A stretch of DNA of 64,000 bases. Origin: Lactifluus volemus. Lineage: Eukaryota > Basidiomycota > Agaricomycetes > Russulales > Russulaceae. Under the pieces are notes generated by a model. The model worked only from the letters and a program-made list of their open reading frames with translations, ran no database searches and was not told the origin of the DNA. This document shows, one piece after another, positions 24,594-33,667 of the stretch (positions are counted from its first letter, which is position 1; each line of letters begins with the position of its first letter). The stretch covers positions 302,942 to 366,941 of the forward strand of contig WTXI01000029.1 in NCBI GenBank assembly GCA_022376515.1, read 5' to 3'. Both the position numbers and the translations under genes were made by a program.

Positions 24594-27500
24594 TCACAGG
24601 TATCGGGTTCGCCACTCGCCGCTCATAGGGCATTGCCAGAAGACATGATACTGGTTGTCTGGCTCGGCGAAGGGGTGGTTCCTTGGGACAAGGCATGTGT
24701 CCCGCAGGCATCTGGCGTGAGAGGTGGTGCAGGTCGTGGAGGGATGGTTGCCGCCGCAGTAGGGGCACTCGAGGTCGTAAGGGGATGCGAGCGATGCGTC
24801 ATCGCTGGCCGTGTCATGGTCGTGATCAAGAGGGGGTGGTGAAGGGGTCTTGCCCTTGATATCGGCCGGGGCTTGGCCGAGGTAACGCTGTTGCCATCTG
24901 GGGACTTGGCCAGGGAGCGTGATCCATCCGGTCTGAAGACCGTAGTCAAGGTTGTCCTCGTAGTGGGGTGCACCGGGGTTGGTGTAGTTGGGTACGTAAT
25001 CGTCGTTTTGGGAGTTTTCCGTGGCCGGATCCTCGGGCCATTCGTCTTCGGTATATTCGTCGTCCGCCTCAGCTGCGTCAGCTGGGCCCGCGGGACTCCC
25101 AGAGTCCCGGTCAGAAGGGGAAGAGGGGTATACGCCCTCCGAGTGCTCAGCACTCTGTAACGCGATCGGGGCCGTGCCCATCGCGTGCTGCGATCGCTCT
25201 GCAGCGTAGCCCTTTGTTAACGCTGTGCGGTCAGAGGCGACTTTCCCGTCGCAGGACTTTGATGACCCAGGGCTCTCTGGGGCGGTTTCATCGCCGCTCT
25301 GCTTTGGTAACCCGGTGAGCTCCGGGGTACTCCGACAACGGTGTCCGCTATCGAGACCTTGCTTTGGTGACCCGGGGAGCTCCGGGGTAACTGCCAGTTT
25401 GGTAACCCGGTTGGCCTCCGGGGTAACCTCGCTTTGATAACCCAGGTAGCCTCTGGGTTTGTCGTGGATGTCAAGCCCGTCTAGGGCAATGGTGAGGAAT
25501 GGGTGGATGGGTGAGGACATGGTGGTTCGGGAAGAAGATGGTGATGGTTGGTGGTCAAGAGAGGGCGGGCTTTTATACCCGTCGATTTCCATGGTTCTCA
25601 CGGCCTCGGGGTTTGCCGTGTAGAAGTCTCGGATTAACTCCGGGGCATTCTTGGCGGCTTCTGCCGGTTCCCAAGAATCGTGTGCGGGGGAATATCCTTT
25701 CCATCGGAGGAGATACTGGAGTTTCTTGTATCTCCATCGTGAGCCTAGAACTTGCTCGACTTCGTATTCTGGGTGGTCATCGATGAGGTCAGGGGGTGGT
25801 TCCATGCGGGTTTTGCCGTGTTCTGTCGTTTCTGTGTATGGGGTCAAGAGCGATGCGTGGAAGACGTTGTGAATCTTCCATTGCCGGGGCAAGTCCAGTT
25901 TGTATACGTAGGGCGAGACGACTTTGGTGATCGGGAATGGTCCGAATCGTTTGGGGCGTAACTTCTTGATCGGGTGTGACAGGGGGAGGTTCGTTCCCTC
26001 AAGCCAGACTTGCTGGCCGAGCTTGAACGGCTTAAAGGTCCGTTGACCTTTCTTGCGTTCCGAGTGCTTCTGCAGCAGAAGCTGAGCTTTTCTAATGGCG
26101 CCTTGCGCCTGCTCATGTAGAGTTTTCAGGTGGGTTGCTCGGTCTTCGAGTGCTGGTATGTTTGTTTGTTCCAGGGGGTTTTCTCTGATGCGTGGGGTGA
26201 AACCAAAGAGGAGGTCCGAGGGGGTGAAGCCCGTAGTACTGCTAGGCCAGGTGTTGTGAACGTACTGAGCCACGGGTAACCAAGTGGCCCAGTCGTTTTG
26301 CTGAAAATTGCCGTAGATACGCAGATACTGCTCGAGCCACTGGTTAGTGCGCTCGGCCTGTCCGTCAGTCTGGGGGTGATATGCCGTGCTCAGATTCTGG
26401 TCAATGGAGAGCCGCTTGCAGAGTGCCGTGGTGAACTTCGAGGTGAACCGGGTGTCCCGGTCCGAGATAACTCTTCGGGGAATGCCGAAGTAGGGGAAGA
26501 CGTGCTGTGCATAGAGTGCCGCGACTCCTTCAGAGTCAATCTTCTGGGTACAAGGGAGGAAGACGGCTGCCTTCGTGCAGTCGTGGTCGGTGATTGTTAG
26601 GATCGAGTCATATCCGTGGGATAGTGGGAGATCCACTATCAAGTCTAGGGCAATCGTTTCGAACGGTTGTGCGTTAGGTTTCGTGGTTATTGGGTAGATT
26701 GGGACTTTTGGCTTCGTGGTACCAGCTTTTGTTTCTTGGCATTGGGGGCATCCTTTGACGTATTGCATGATGAATTGTTTCATGTCCGGCCACCAGTAGG
26801 TTTGCTGGACTGCGTGTAGGGTTTTTGAAATTCCGGGGTGCCCTGCCGTGATATGATCGTGGTTTTCAGCCACCACCTCCCTTCTCAAAGCGTTGTTTGC
26901 CACAACAACGATCTTGCCTTGTCGTGTCCACAGGCCAGAGGCATTACGTGAGAGTCCGTAGGGGGTGGTCCAAGTAGTAATATCCGTGGGGCGAGCCTGC
27001 TGGCTTGCCAAAAGACGTTCCTCCCAAATGGAGGGAGGGGAGAGGGAAAGGTCCGCGACATTCGCGAACAGCTGACTGGGCAGGACAATAAGCTGCTTAT
27101 TGTCGCCTTGCCCGTTATAGAGATCGGGGCGCCGGGATAAGTGGTCCGCCTTCATGGTAATGCCGGGCTTGTGGATGAGTACTAGGTTATACTCGGCTAG
27201 CTCCGGCAAGTAACGCGCTACGCGCCGGTTGATGTCGCGAGGGTGCCAATAGTACTGGAGGTTCTTGTGGTCCGTATAAACTTTGACGGGGTGCCGTGCA
27301 CCCAACAGGATATGGCACCAGCGTCTGAGGCCAAGCATGACGGCGAGCAACTCGCGGTCATGAACGTCGTACCCGCGCTCCGCAGGTGTCAGGGCATGCG
27401 AATAGTAACTGATTGGATGGGGGAGTCCATTCGGGGTCCATTGGAAGAGTATCGCACCCGTTGCGAACTGCGAGGCATCTACCTCCAGTCCGAAGGGTCG

Positions 27501-30500
27501 GTCGTGGTCGGGCCTGTTCAAGGCCATGTCCTTCTCGACAAGCGCAATCAAGCGCTTGACGGCATTTCGCTCCTCGTCACCCCACTTAAAGGGGGTGTTC
27601 TTCTTAAGGAGATCCGTGAGGGGCCGAGCCACCTCTGCAAAGCCGGGGATAAAGGGGCGGTGATAGCCAAAAACACCGAGCGTGCTCCGCACGCCGGATA
27701 CCGAGCTTTGTTCCGTGGGCCATTCTAGCAGGCCGCGCTGTTTTGTGGGGTCTAGGTAGATCTTGCCATTCTCAACCACTATACCCAAGTAGTTGACGCG
27801 GGGCTTCTCAAAGTGGCATTTGGCCGCTTTGAGGAAGAACGATTCGTCCTCGAATCGTTGCAATACTTTGTGCACAATCGTCCTGTGCAGGGCAAGGTCG
27901 GCGGGAGTCCGGTTTGGCGTGGCAATGAGGAAGTCGTCCATGTAGATATGTATGTTGTCCGGGTACTGGTTCAGGAGGTCGCGGAAGGTTGTGTGCATGC
28001 ACCTCTGAAAGGTGCCGGGGGCGTTCCTGAGTCCGAAGGGCATAACGTTGGGTAGGTAGAGGCCGAAAGGGGTGATGAAGGCTGCCTTCCATCGGTCCTC
28101 GGGCTTGATCTGTATGTTGTTGTATCCCCACCTGATGTCCAAGGTGGTGAACAGTTGTTTGCCGCTGAGTTGTTCCAGTATGGTTTCAATCCGGGGGAGC
28201 GGGTACGTGTCCGGTATCGTCCACTCGTTGACTTTTCTGTAGTCCTGCACGGGCCGCAGTTTGCCGTCCGATTTCTTGACAAAGAAGAAGGGGGTCGCCC
28301 ATGGCGAGTCACCTCGTTCGATGTAGCCGAGTTGTTCGTTTTCGTTGATCCATTCCTTTGCAGCCTCCATCTCAAGGGGGTTCAAAGGGTACGTTTTGCC
28401 GGGTATGGTGGTAGGAGCTCCAGGTTTGAGCTTAATTTCATGGTCGTCGATACGAGACGGGGGGAAGCGTCTTGCCCCATCCTCTGAGAACACTTTGTAG
28501 TGTCTCGCGTATTCCCTGGGTAGTTTGTCCGATGTTTTCTCTTTGGGGGCATCGATTGCCCACTGTGTAGCCATAGAGGTTTTGTTTACCTCTATCCGGT
28601 GTGCCAGGTCAAGCGTCTTGACCTCTGGGGCAGCTGGGGGTGGAGAGTTTCGTGGTGATGATATTGCCGTGATTCCTGAGGGGTACTGCGGAAAGACTCT
28701 CCTGAACTCTACAAGTTCAGGGTGGTTTGACGTGTCCAATTCCGGGAGTTCCTGTGACGATGCGTGGAGTTTAGCGATCCTGTCTCGCTTCCATTTCGCC
28801 TGTTGCCTGTCATGTCTGATGGATGCCCGTATGTTGTCGATCTTCTGGTGTTGCCAAAGTGTCGTGTACTTCTCCACAGCAGAAACTTCGGTAGGTTCCT
28901 GGGTTCGTTTGACGCAGTCAGCGAGCTGTGGGTACTGGCTCAGGATGTCTTCTGGGAGTCCATCGACGTATTCCGGGAAGTATCGCTTCCAGAGTTTGGT
29001 CCCTATCAGGTCAGGCCGCGAGGTAAAGGCGTCGTGGGCTAGTGCTCGTCGCACATCATTTCGTGCGATCTCGTTTTCTCTGAGCTTCCGTTCGGCGAAG
29101 TCTTCGACTCCTAGAAGTCTTGCCCATGATAGTGCCCGTGTCTCTACGAAGATCGGGGTATTGTCCCAAGTCATGTTTGTCCAGTTAATTTTGGGGTTAA
29201 AGGCTCTGAACCAGGAAAAACCGAAGATGATGCGATCCCGCCCAAGATTAGCCACAAGAAAGAGGAGTTCTACTTTCTTGTTTCCTTGGGTGACCTGTAG
29301 TATGGCGTATCGAGTAACTGCTCCTGCGCGGTTGTACGTCCCATCGACGTTTGTCACTCGTACCGGTATGGGAAGCGTCTTGGTGTTGATTCCCCATCGT
29401 TCGACGGTACGGGTGTCGATAAAGTTTTCGCTGGCTCCACTGTCGATTAGGGCCTTTTCTCCAATGCAGCCGCGTACAGATTGGAATGTAAATGGCATGT
29501 CGATTGATCTGTGGCCTCCGTGTCTTACGAAGCCGATGGTGGTTGTCCGGGTGGGCCGCTGGTTTTCAGGCAGGAGGTCCATGACCTCTTTTCTCTGGTC
29601 AGGGGTCATTTTTTTCAAGAGGCGAGCCACCTTTGCAGGTTCAGCTCGTGGGGTAGATGTCGCAACTGGGGGTGCCGTGGTCGTGATTCGTGTCCGACAG
29701 ACTTGTGCATAAGTCTGGCTTTGTTGACCCGGTGTGCTCCGGGTTTCAGGCGTTATCGTATCCTCAACGTCTCGTTCCGACGTAGAGGGAGAAGGTAGTT
29801 GTGGGGTTCTTCGTGGGGGGGTGACGGGTAGGTTCCTTTTAGGGCATGTGGCGCGTTCGTGTCCCTTGACCCTGCAATGGTAGCAGGTCCTGTTTTTCAG
29901 AGCCGTCTTGGGTTTCTTCCTTTCTATTGTGGGGGTTGTCGTGGTAACACTGACCTGCACAGAAGGCGTCTTCTGTGGGGTCCTAGTTTCCATGTGTCGG
30001 GGTGTCAGTGGTAGTGTTGTTGGGATTTTTGGGGCTTCTCGCTTGATTAAGAGGACTCGTCTATTGAGTTCTCTAACTTGTTCTTCGCGTGCCATACGTT
30101 TCCAGTCGTCAAGGGTCTCGGGCCAAATCTCACGACCGAGAATGGCTTCCTTGAGGTTGTGCATGAGTCCGTTTCTAAAGAGGTCAATCGCACCTGCGTC
30201 GGTGCGAGACCAGCCAGCTTGTTTTATCAGGGTTTCAAACCGGGCGATGTAGGTATCTACATCTGTCCCGTGCATACGGTGTGCCTTGAGCTCTTCGTAC
30301 GCCTGTTGTCGTTTATTTGTATCTGTAAACGCCATTTTAAAGGCGTTTTCGAAGCTGTTCCATAGCTGTTCATCGGTTTGCATCAGAGCGGTATTCTCCA
30401 GTTTTGTGAGTTGCTCTTCGTGCCAATCGTTGACCCGGTTGCCGCGAATGTGGGATAGTGCCATGAGAACCCTGTCGAAGGGTACACTCATCTCTGGGGT

Positions 30501-30905
30501 ATTTCGGTTGATCATTTTCCACTGCTTGAATTCCTTCAGGAACAATTCACTTTTGTTCCTGTCGCCAGTGAAAATGGTTGGTGGCAGTCCAATAAGTTCT
30601 GTGGGCCGGGGTTTAGGATTTGTCGGTATTACAGCTGCCGCAACTGATACTGGCACTGTAGGGTTGGTGGGTGGAAATCGGATAGTAGGGAAAATGGCCG
30701 CTGGTGCTGGAGGTGGAGCTGCTTGCTGGGTGATCTGGGGTGCCGGTAGTTGGTGTCCTTGTTCGTGTACCCGATAGACTTGTTGTTCGATGAGGGGTGC
30801 CGTGGTGAGGATGGGATCTTCCTCCATCCTCCTAGTTTCTTGGACCGTTACGAGTGCGTCGGTTACTGCTGCGAGTACGTCTTCCACAATAGGGGACAAG
30901 GACAC
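24594..30905 (-). CDS. Chromovirus Gag-Pol polyprotein with chromodomain
   Basis: 2103 codons, uninterrupted. Approximate order: Gag (residues 100-300), zinc knuckle CYHCRVKGHERATC (about 340), aspartic protease LIDSGASENF (about 488), RT with YMDD (about 990), RNase H LEVDASQFATG (about 1140), integrase HHCC (HPGISKTLHAV, CPQCQET, about 1353) and DDE core (about 1420-1520, with ISDRDTRF and GQAERTNQW). A chromodomain follows (about 1713-1760, LQYLLRWKGYSPAHDSWEP). It is continued by an unusual ~340-residue tail with CPYCGGNHPSTTC near residue 2048. No ATG opens this frame: it begins at a GTG inside the end of ORF1, so expression probably needs frameshifting from ORF1. The chromodomain marks a chromovirus, whose integration is usually directed to modified chromatin. 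Confidence 0.95.
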   Translation of the reverse strand: MSLSPIVEDVLAAVTDALVTVQETRRMEEDPILTTAPLIEQQVYRVHEQGHQLPAPQITQQAAPPPAPAAIFPTIRFPPTNPTVPVSVAAAVIPTNPKPRPTELIGLPPTIFTGDRNKSELFLKEFKQWKMINRNTPEMSVPFDRVLMALSHIRGNRVNDWHEEQLTKLENTALMQTDEQLWNSFENAFKMAFTDTNKRQQAYEELKAHRMHGTDVDTYIARFETLIKQAGWSRTDAGAIDLFRNGLMHNLKEAILGREIWPETLDDWKRMAREEQVRELNRRVLLIKREAPKIPTTLPLTPRHMETRTPQKTPSVQVSVTTTTPTIERKKPKTALKNRTCYHCRVKGHERATCPKRNLPVTPPRRTPQLPSPSTSERDVEDTITPETRSTPGQQSQTYAQVCRTRITTTAPPVATSTPRAEPAKVARLLKKMTPDQRKEVMDLLPENQRPTRTTTIGFVRHGGHRSIDMPFTFQSVRGCIGEKALIDSGASENFIDTRTVERWGINTKTLPIPVRVTNVDGTYNRAGAVTRYAILQVTQGNKKVELLFLVANLGRDRIIFGFSWFRAFNPKINWTNMTWDNTPIFVETRALSWARLLGVEDFAERKLRENEIARNDVRRALAHDAFTSRPDLIGTKLWKRYFPEYVDGLPEDILSQYPQLADCVKRTQEPTEVSAVEKYTTLWQHQKIDNIRASIRHDRQQAKWKRDRIAKLHASSQELPELDTSNHPELVEFRRVFPQYPSGITAISSPRNSPPPAAPEVKTLDLAHRIEVNKTSMATQWAIDAPKEKTSDKLPREYARHYKVFSEDGARRFPPSRIDDHEIKLKPGAPTTIPGKTYPLNPLEMEAAKEWINENEQLGYIERGDSPWATPFFFVKKSDGKLRPVQDYRKVNEWTIPDTYPLPRIETILEQLSGKQLFTTLDIRWGYNNIQIKPEDRWKAAFITPFGLYLPNVMPFGLRNAPGTFQRCMHTTFRDLLNQYPDNIHIYMDDFLIATPNRTPADLALHRTIVHKVLQRFEDESFFLKAAKCHFEKPRVNYLGIVVENGKIYLDPTKQRGLLEWPTEQSSVSGVRSTLGVFGYHRPFIPGFAEVARPLTDLLKKNTPFKWGDEERNAVKRLIALVEKDMALNRPDHDRPFGLEVDASQFATGAILFQWTPNGLPHPISYYSHALTPAERGYDVHDRELLAVMLGLRRWCHILLGARHPVKVYTDHKNLQYYWHPRDINRRVARYLPELAEYNLVLIHKPGITMKADHLSRRPDLYNGQGDNKQLIVLPSQLFANVADLSLSPPSIWEERLLASQQARPTDITTWTTPYGLSRNASGLWTRQGKIVVVANNALRREVVAENHDHITAGHPGISKTLHAVQQTYWWPDMKQFIMQYVKGCPQCQETKAGTTKPKVPIYPITTKPNAQPFETIALDLIVDLPLSHGYDSILTITDHDCTKAAVFLPCTQKIDSEGVAALYAQHVFPYFGIPRRVISDRDTRFTSKFTTALCKRLSIDQNLSTAYHPQTDGQAERTNQWLEQYLRIYGNFQQNDWATWLPVAQYVHNTWPSSTTGFTPSDLLFGFTPRIRENPLEQTNIPALEDRATHLKTLHEQAQGAIRKAQLLLQKHSERKKGQRTFKPFKLGQQVWLEGTNLPLSHPIKKLRPKRFGPFPITKVVSPYVYKLDLPRQWKIHNVFHASLLTPYTETTEHGKTRMEPPPDLIDDHPEYEVEQVLGSRWRYKKLQYLLRWKGYSPAHDSWEPAEAAKNAPELIRDFYTANPEAVRTMEIDGYKSPPSLDHQPSPSSSRTTMSSPIHPFLTIALDGLDIHDKPRGYLGYQSEVTPEANRVTKLAVTPELPGSPKQGLDSGHRCRSTPELTGLPKQSGDETAPESPGSSKSCDGKVASDRTALTKGYAAERSQHAMGTAPIALQSAEHSEGVYPSSPSDRDSGSPAGPADAAEADDEYTEDEWPEDPATENSQNDDYVPNYTNPGAPHYEDNLDYGLQTGWITLPGQVPRWQQRYLGQAPADIKGKTPSPPPLDHDHDTASDDASLASPYDLECPYCGGNHPSTTCTTSHARCLRDTCLVPRNHPFAEPDNQYHVFWQCPMSGEWRTRYL

Positions 30906-31707
30906 GGGCAGTGGTTTTTTTTGAGAAGCCTCTCATAAGTACTGGGCTAGCCTCAGTACCTTCTGAGATGGCTGACATGGGTTCAAGGGGTTCCGCACGT
31001 AATGGTAGGGTCATCGAGAGTGGGGTCAACTGGGGGCTAAACGTAGTGCTAGCAGGGGCGCTCGGCTCCTGCACAGTGACTGGAATCGCCGGGGTTGCGG
31101 GGGTTTGCCATGGTTGGATTATTTCAGGTTGAGGGGAGTGGAGTAACTCCCCTCCTAGCATCAGTCCGGTTTCTTGGTCGAGGACTTCCTCCTCGTCTTC
31201 TGGTGCTTCGTTCCATCGTCCAAGTCCAAGAAGGTTGGCTTTCACCTCCGAGATGATGTCATTCTTCTTGACTTGGAATGTTTTCAGTAGCCTGTTATAT
31301 CGGATCATATACCACCGTCCGTTGATAAGCTCGACAGGCCCTCTTGCAGGGTTTGTCAGTGTCGTGTCTAAAATGGAATATGACCCGGTTCCTTGACCCA
31401 TTTGTGGGTCCCAAATTGCTTTGCCTTTAATGTGGGGTGGTAAGTTGTCGAACTGTCTGATGGGGTAGCTGATAGGTTCGTTGCTTCTGACGGTACTCTC
31501 TGTCCGGGAAAACTGATTTTCCCATGCAGAGACTCGTGTCTGCTGGAGTTCATCTATCCATACGGATACTCCGTGCCATGTTGGTATTTCGTCCAACATG
31601 GTCTTCGTGTGGTGTGTATGTGTGTGTGTCGATACTAGGGCTGTCCTAGTATAGGGTGTGGTATGACTGGGTGCTTCCTCTTCGTCAACTATTGTTTGTT
31701 TAACCAA
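30832..31707 (-). CDS. Chromovirus ORF1 upstream of Gag-Pol
   Basis: 291 codons, uninterrupted, starting in the 5' leader soon after the 5' LTR. Notable stretches are a His-Thr repeat near residue 30, WHGVSVWIDELQQ, INGRWYMIRYNRLLKTF and a Pro/Thr-rich C-terminal third. I recognise no domain. It probably forms the N-terminal part of Gag. It overlaps Gag-Pol (30832-30905) in a different frame, with eight consecutive A on the coding strand (complement of about 30915-30922) just before the overlap. Confidence 0.8.
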   Translation of the reverse strand: MVKQTIVDEEEAPSHTTPYTRTALVSTHTHTHHTKTMLDEIPTWHGVSVWIDELQQTRVSAWENQFSRTESTVRSNEPISYPIRQFDNLPPHIKGKAIWDPQMGQGTGSYSILDTTLTNPARGPVELINGRWYMIRYNRLLKTFQVKKNDIISEVKANLLGLGRWNEAPEDEEEVLDQETGLMLGGELLHSPQPEIIQPWQTPATPAIPVTVQEPSAPASTTFSPQLTPLSMTLPLRAEPLEPMSAISEGTEASPVLMRGFSKKTTARVLVPYCGRRTRSSNRRTRNGPRN

Positions 31708-31782
31708 CGTATGGTGCTGTGTGGTGGCGTCTTCGTCCTACGGAAGGTTGAAGAGGTAAGGGGGTTTAAGAGTCTTCACTTT

Positions 31783-32584
31783 TGTCAAGGCTCAGAAGGG
31801 CCTTGCGCTCGACGTGAGCTTAGTTACGTGACTTAGTCCTTCAAGGGCTAACGTCACGTGACACTTGAGGTTGCTGACTAAACTTGAGGGCACGTGAGAC
31901 CTATCACGTGACCGTGGGATACTTGGTGATGATGTAACGGATGACTAAGCCGCAGTGGTCACGAGGCTTAGTCTGACTAATCAGGGTTTAGGGTTCTATG
32001 TCCCACTGGCTCTACTCAGGAGGAGGGCGTCGCGCTGACGGATGCACTCCTGGTATTGTCAATGATCTTTAGGGCCCTTCTCTGGTAGGCAAGAGCTAAT
32101 CCTCCTAACACACTAGAGGTTAGGGAGGAAGGCTTTAAGAGATGAGAAGGGAGACCGGAAGGTCTTTGGAAAGTGGGAAGATGGTGGTTCTGATTAAAGA
32201 CGAAGTGAAGACTAAAGACAAGGGGCACTGAAAGTGCCGGTTTATATACTACTGGGGTGTGACGCTTACTAAGGGAGTCTCAGGGATGTCACATAGGGTG
32301 ACATCACGATATAATAATAGATAGGGGCTAATAGGGGCTGATTGAGATAGCATCGAGATAGGATCGAGATGTATCGAGATCCTGGGGTAACCTCGGCGCT
32401 GCGCCGGAATGATGTCGGGGTCACATCGGGGTAATCTCGGGGGAACCGTATCGTAACTGAATCTGTATAGTATTTAGCTGTGTTCTTGTTTGTTCTTGTT
32501 GTTTATATGACTTGAAATGGTTTGAATTTCCCACGGTTGCAAGTGGTACTTTTCTGAACGTCATGTGACGGTGAAACCGTGACA
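31783..32584 (-). repeat. Chromovirus 5' LTR
   Basis: 802 bp. On the minus strand it carries a TATA box (complement of gtttatatac at 32240-32249), the probable promoter of the element. Confidence 0.95.
32240..32249 (-). promoter_or_regulatory. TATA box of the chromovirus LTR promoter
   Basis: Reads gtatataaac on the minus strand within the 5' LTR. The identical box in the 3' LTR is at 24181-24190. Confidence 0.6.
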
Positions 32585-33141
32585 GACTTGACTGTGCAAA
32601 CTCTGGGTGTCTGTATCGCGCAAGACGGATTAGCAGGCCGGCGCACGCGATGGTCGGAGTTACCGTTCCCAAAAGGGATAGACGGTGGCAGATAGGTAGA
32701 TGACGATGTGTAGGTTCAACCGCAACAAGGGCGCGAGTGTAATTGGAGCGCAAGGGATGCTCGCCTTCCAAGGACACTCGTGGGAGGTTGAACTAAGGTT
32801 CGAGGGCGGACGCGGTGTGAGAAGTGGGAACTACTTCTCTCAGTGCGTTCGTATTAGGGTTCAGGCGTCTGGGAGTTGGTTCCAGAGGAAATGGAACAAA
32901 TTCACAGATGTCTGATCGTGGCGCGAGGTACCTAGATCAAGGTACGAAGAGGGGATGAACAAGTAGAGGAGGAAGATGCGATGCGAGTGTGAGCAGGAGA
33001 CAATGAACTGCGATTCTAGACGAAGCTGAAGCTGGGGCTTTAGCTCGTCTACAGGGCCCTATTTATGCGTACAGAGGGCCAGCCAACTATCCTACAAAGG
33101 TCACAGTACAGTAACGAAGTCAAGACTATTGACTAAGGACC

Positions 33142-33240
33142 TGAGTCAGTTCTGATGACTCCAGAACTGACTCAGTGCGCCTGACTCAAGATCTGAGTCA
33201 AGAACGCTGACTCAAGATTTGAGTCATGATCCCTGAGTCA
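33142..33240. promoter_or_regulatory. Seven TGASTCA (Gcn4/AP-1-type) sites
   Basis: Exact TGA(C/G)TCA heptamers at 33142, 33168, 33182, 33194, 33208, 33220 and 33234, within the third-family solo LTR. The last six starts are spaced 14, 12, 14, 12 and 14 bp. TGASTCA is the core bound by bZIP factors of the Gcn4/AP-1 class. The cluster lies about 80-175 bp upstream of a TATA-like box on the minus strand, so it is placed as an LTR enhancer would be. Confidence 0.7.
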
Positions 33241-33667
33241 AATACACGTCCAAAAACGGCGACGCACAGCCCCTAGAAGCGGAACAGAAGGGGCTGGCCA
33301 AGGAAAGGGGTCCTAGGTCACAACACAAGTCGAAAATTAGACGGAGAACAGTAAGAAATGGGCCGGGCGGCCCGCATAACCGTAACATGAGGTGAGCACC
33401 TTTTCTTCTCTTCTCTCCGTAGCTACATAAACTAAATACCTGTATAGCTTTACTTTAACAGGTTGGCTACGAAATATAATAGCGTTCTTTCTATTCGCGC
33501 TGAGCTTTACTTTAACAAACGGAGTGTGAGACAGCCATGCTTCAGTCACCTCGTGGAAAACGGCTCGAGGTGAGAAAAGGGGGATAGGTGTAGTAACATA
33601 ATACAATTTGATAAAGTACGTTTTGCAATAAATTAATTATGAACCAATCAAATACAGAAGGTGCTGT

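Larger units (their letters stand above)
23724..32584 (-). mobile_element. Full-length gypsy chromovirus
   Basis: 8861 bp. Two 802 bp LTRs (23724-24525 and 31783-32584) differ at one base by eye. Flanked by GACTT (23719-23723 and 32585-32589). The coding strand is minus, so the LTR at 31783-32584 is the 5' LTR. The internal region holds ORF1 and a Gag-Pol ORF ending in a chromodomain. A polypurine tract (complement of about 24526-24540) adjoins the 3' LTR. All expected motifs are present and the insertion is very recent. Confidence 0.96.
23586..33387 (-). mobile_element. Solo LTR of a third LTR family, split by the chromovirus
   Basis: Pieces 23586-23723 and 32590-33387, about 936 bp net. 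Starts TGTCACAG and ends CCGTAACA, flanked by TGAGG duplications. It carries no recognised coding region. A TATA-like box on the minus strand (complement of ctatttatg, about 33059-33067) and a cluster of TGASTCA motifs upstream of it suggest minus orientation. Confidence 0.88.
14140..33517 (+). mobile_element. Copia LTR retrotransposon (base of the nest)
   Basis: Both outer ends are exact. The left LTR starts TGTTGGAGTACG at 14140, the right LTR ends CTTTACTTTAACA at 33517, and the flanks carry the same 5 bp, AACGG (14135-14139 and 33518-33522). After subtracting nested insertions each LTR is 383 bp, with three mismatches seen by eye between them. Plus-strand Gag-Pol lies inside, and the domain order protease, integrase, RT, RNase H places it in Ty1/copia. 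Nested insertions account for about 14 kb of the 19.4 kb. A purine tract (about 23319-23327) precedes the right LTR. The element is inactive because of those insertions and one nonsense codon. Confidence 0.95.
23328..33517 (+). repeat. Copia right LTR, split by a solo LTR and the chromovirus
   Basis: Present as 23328-23585 and 33393-33517, net 383 bp. The break carries the duplication TGAGG (23581-23585 and 33388-33392). The distal 125 bp are identical to the end of the left LTR, which proves that the two pieces belong together. Confidence 0.93.

Noticed and set aside
33337..33606. ORF spanning the end of the third-family solo LTR and the copia LTR
   Set aside because: It crosses two transposon boundaries and the copia insertion edge, so it cannot be an ancestral gene.
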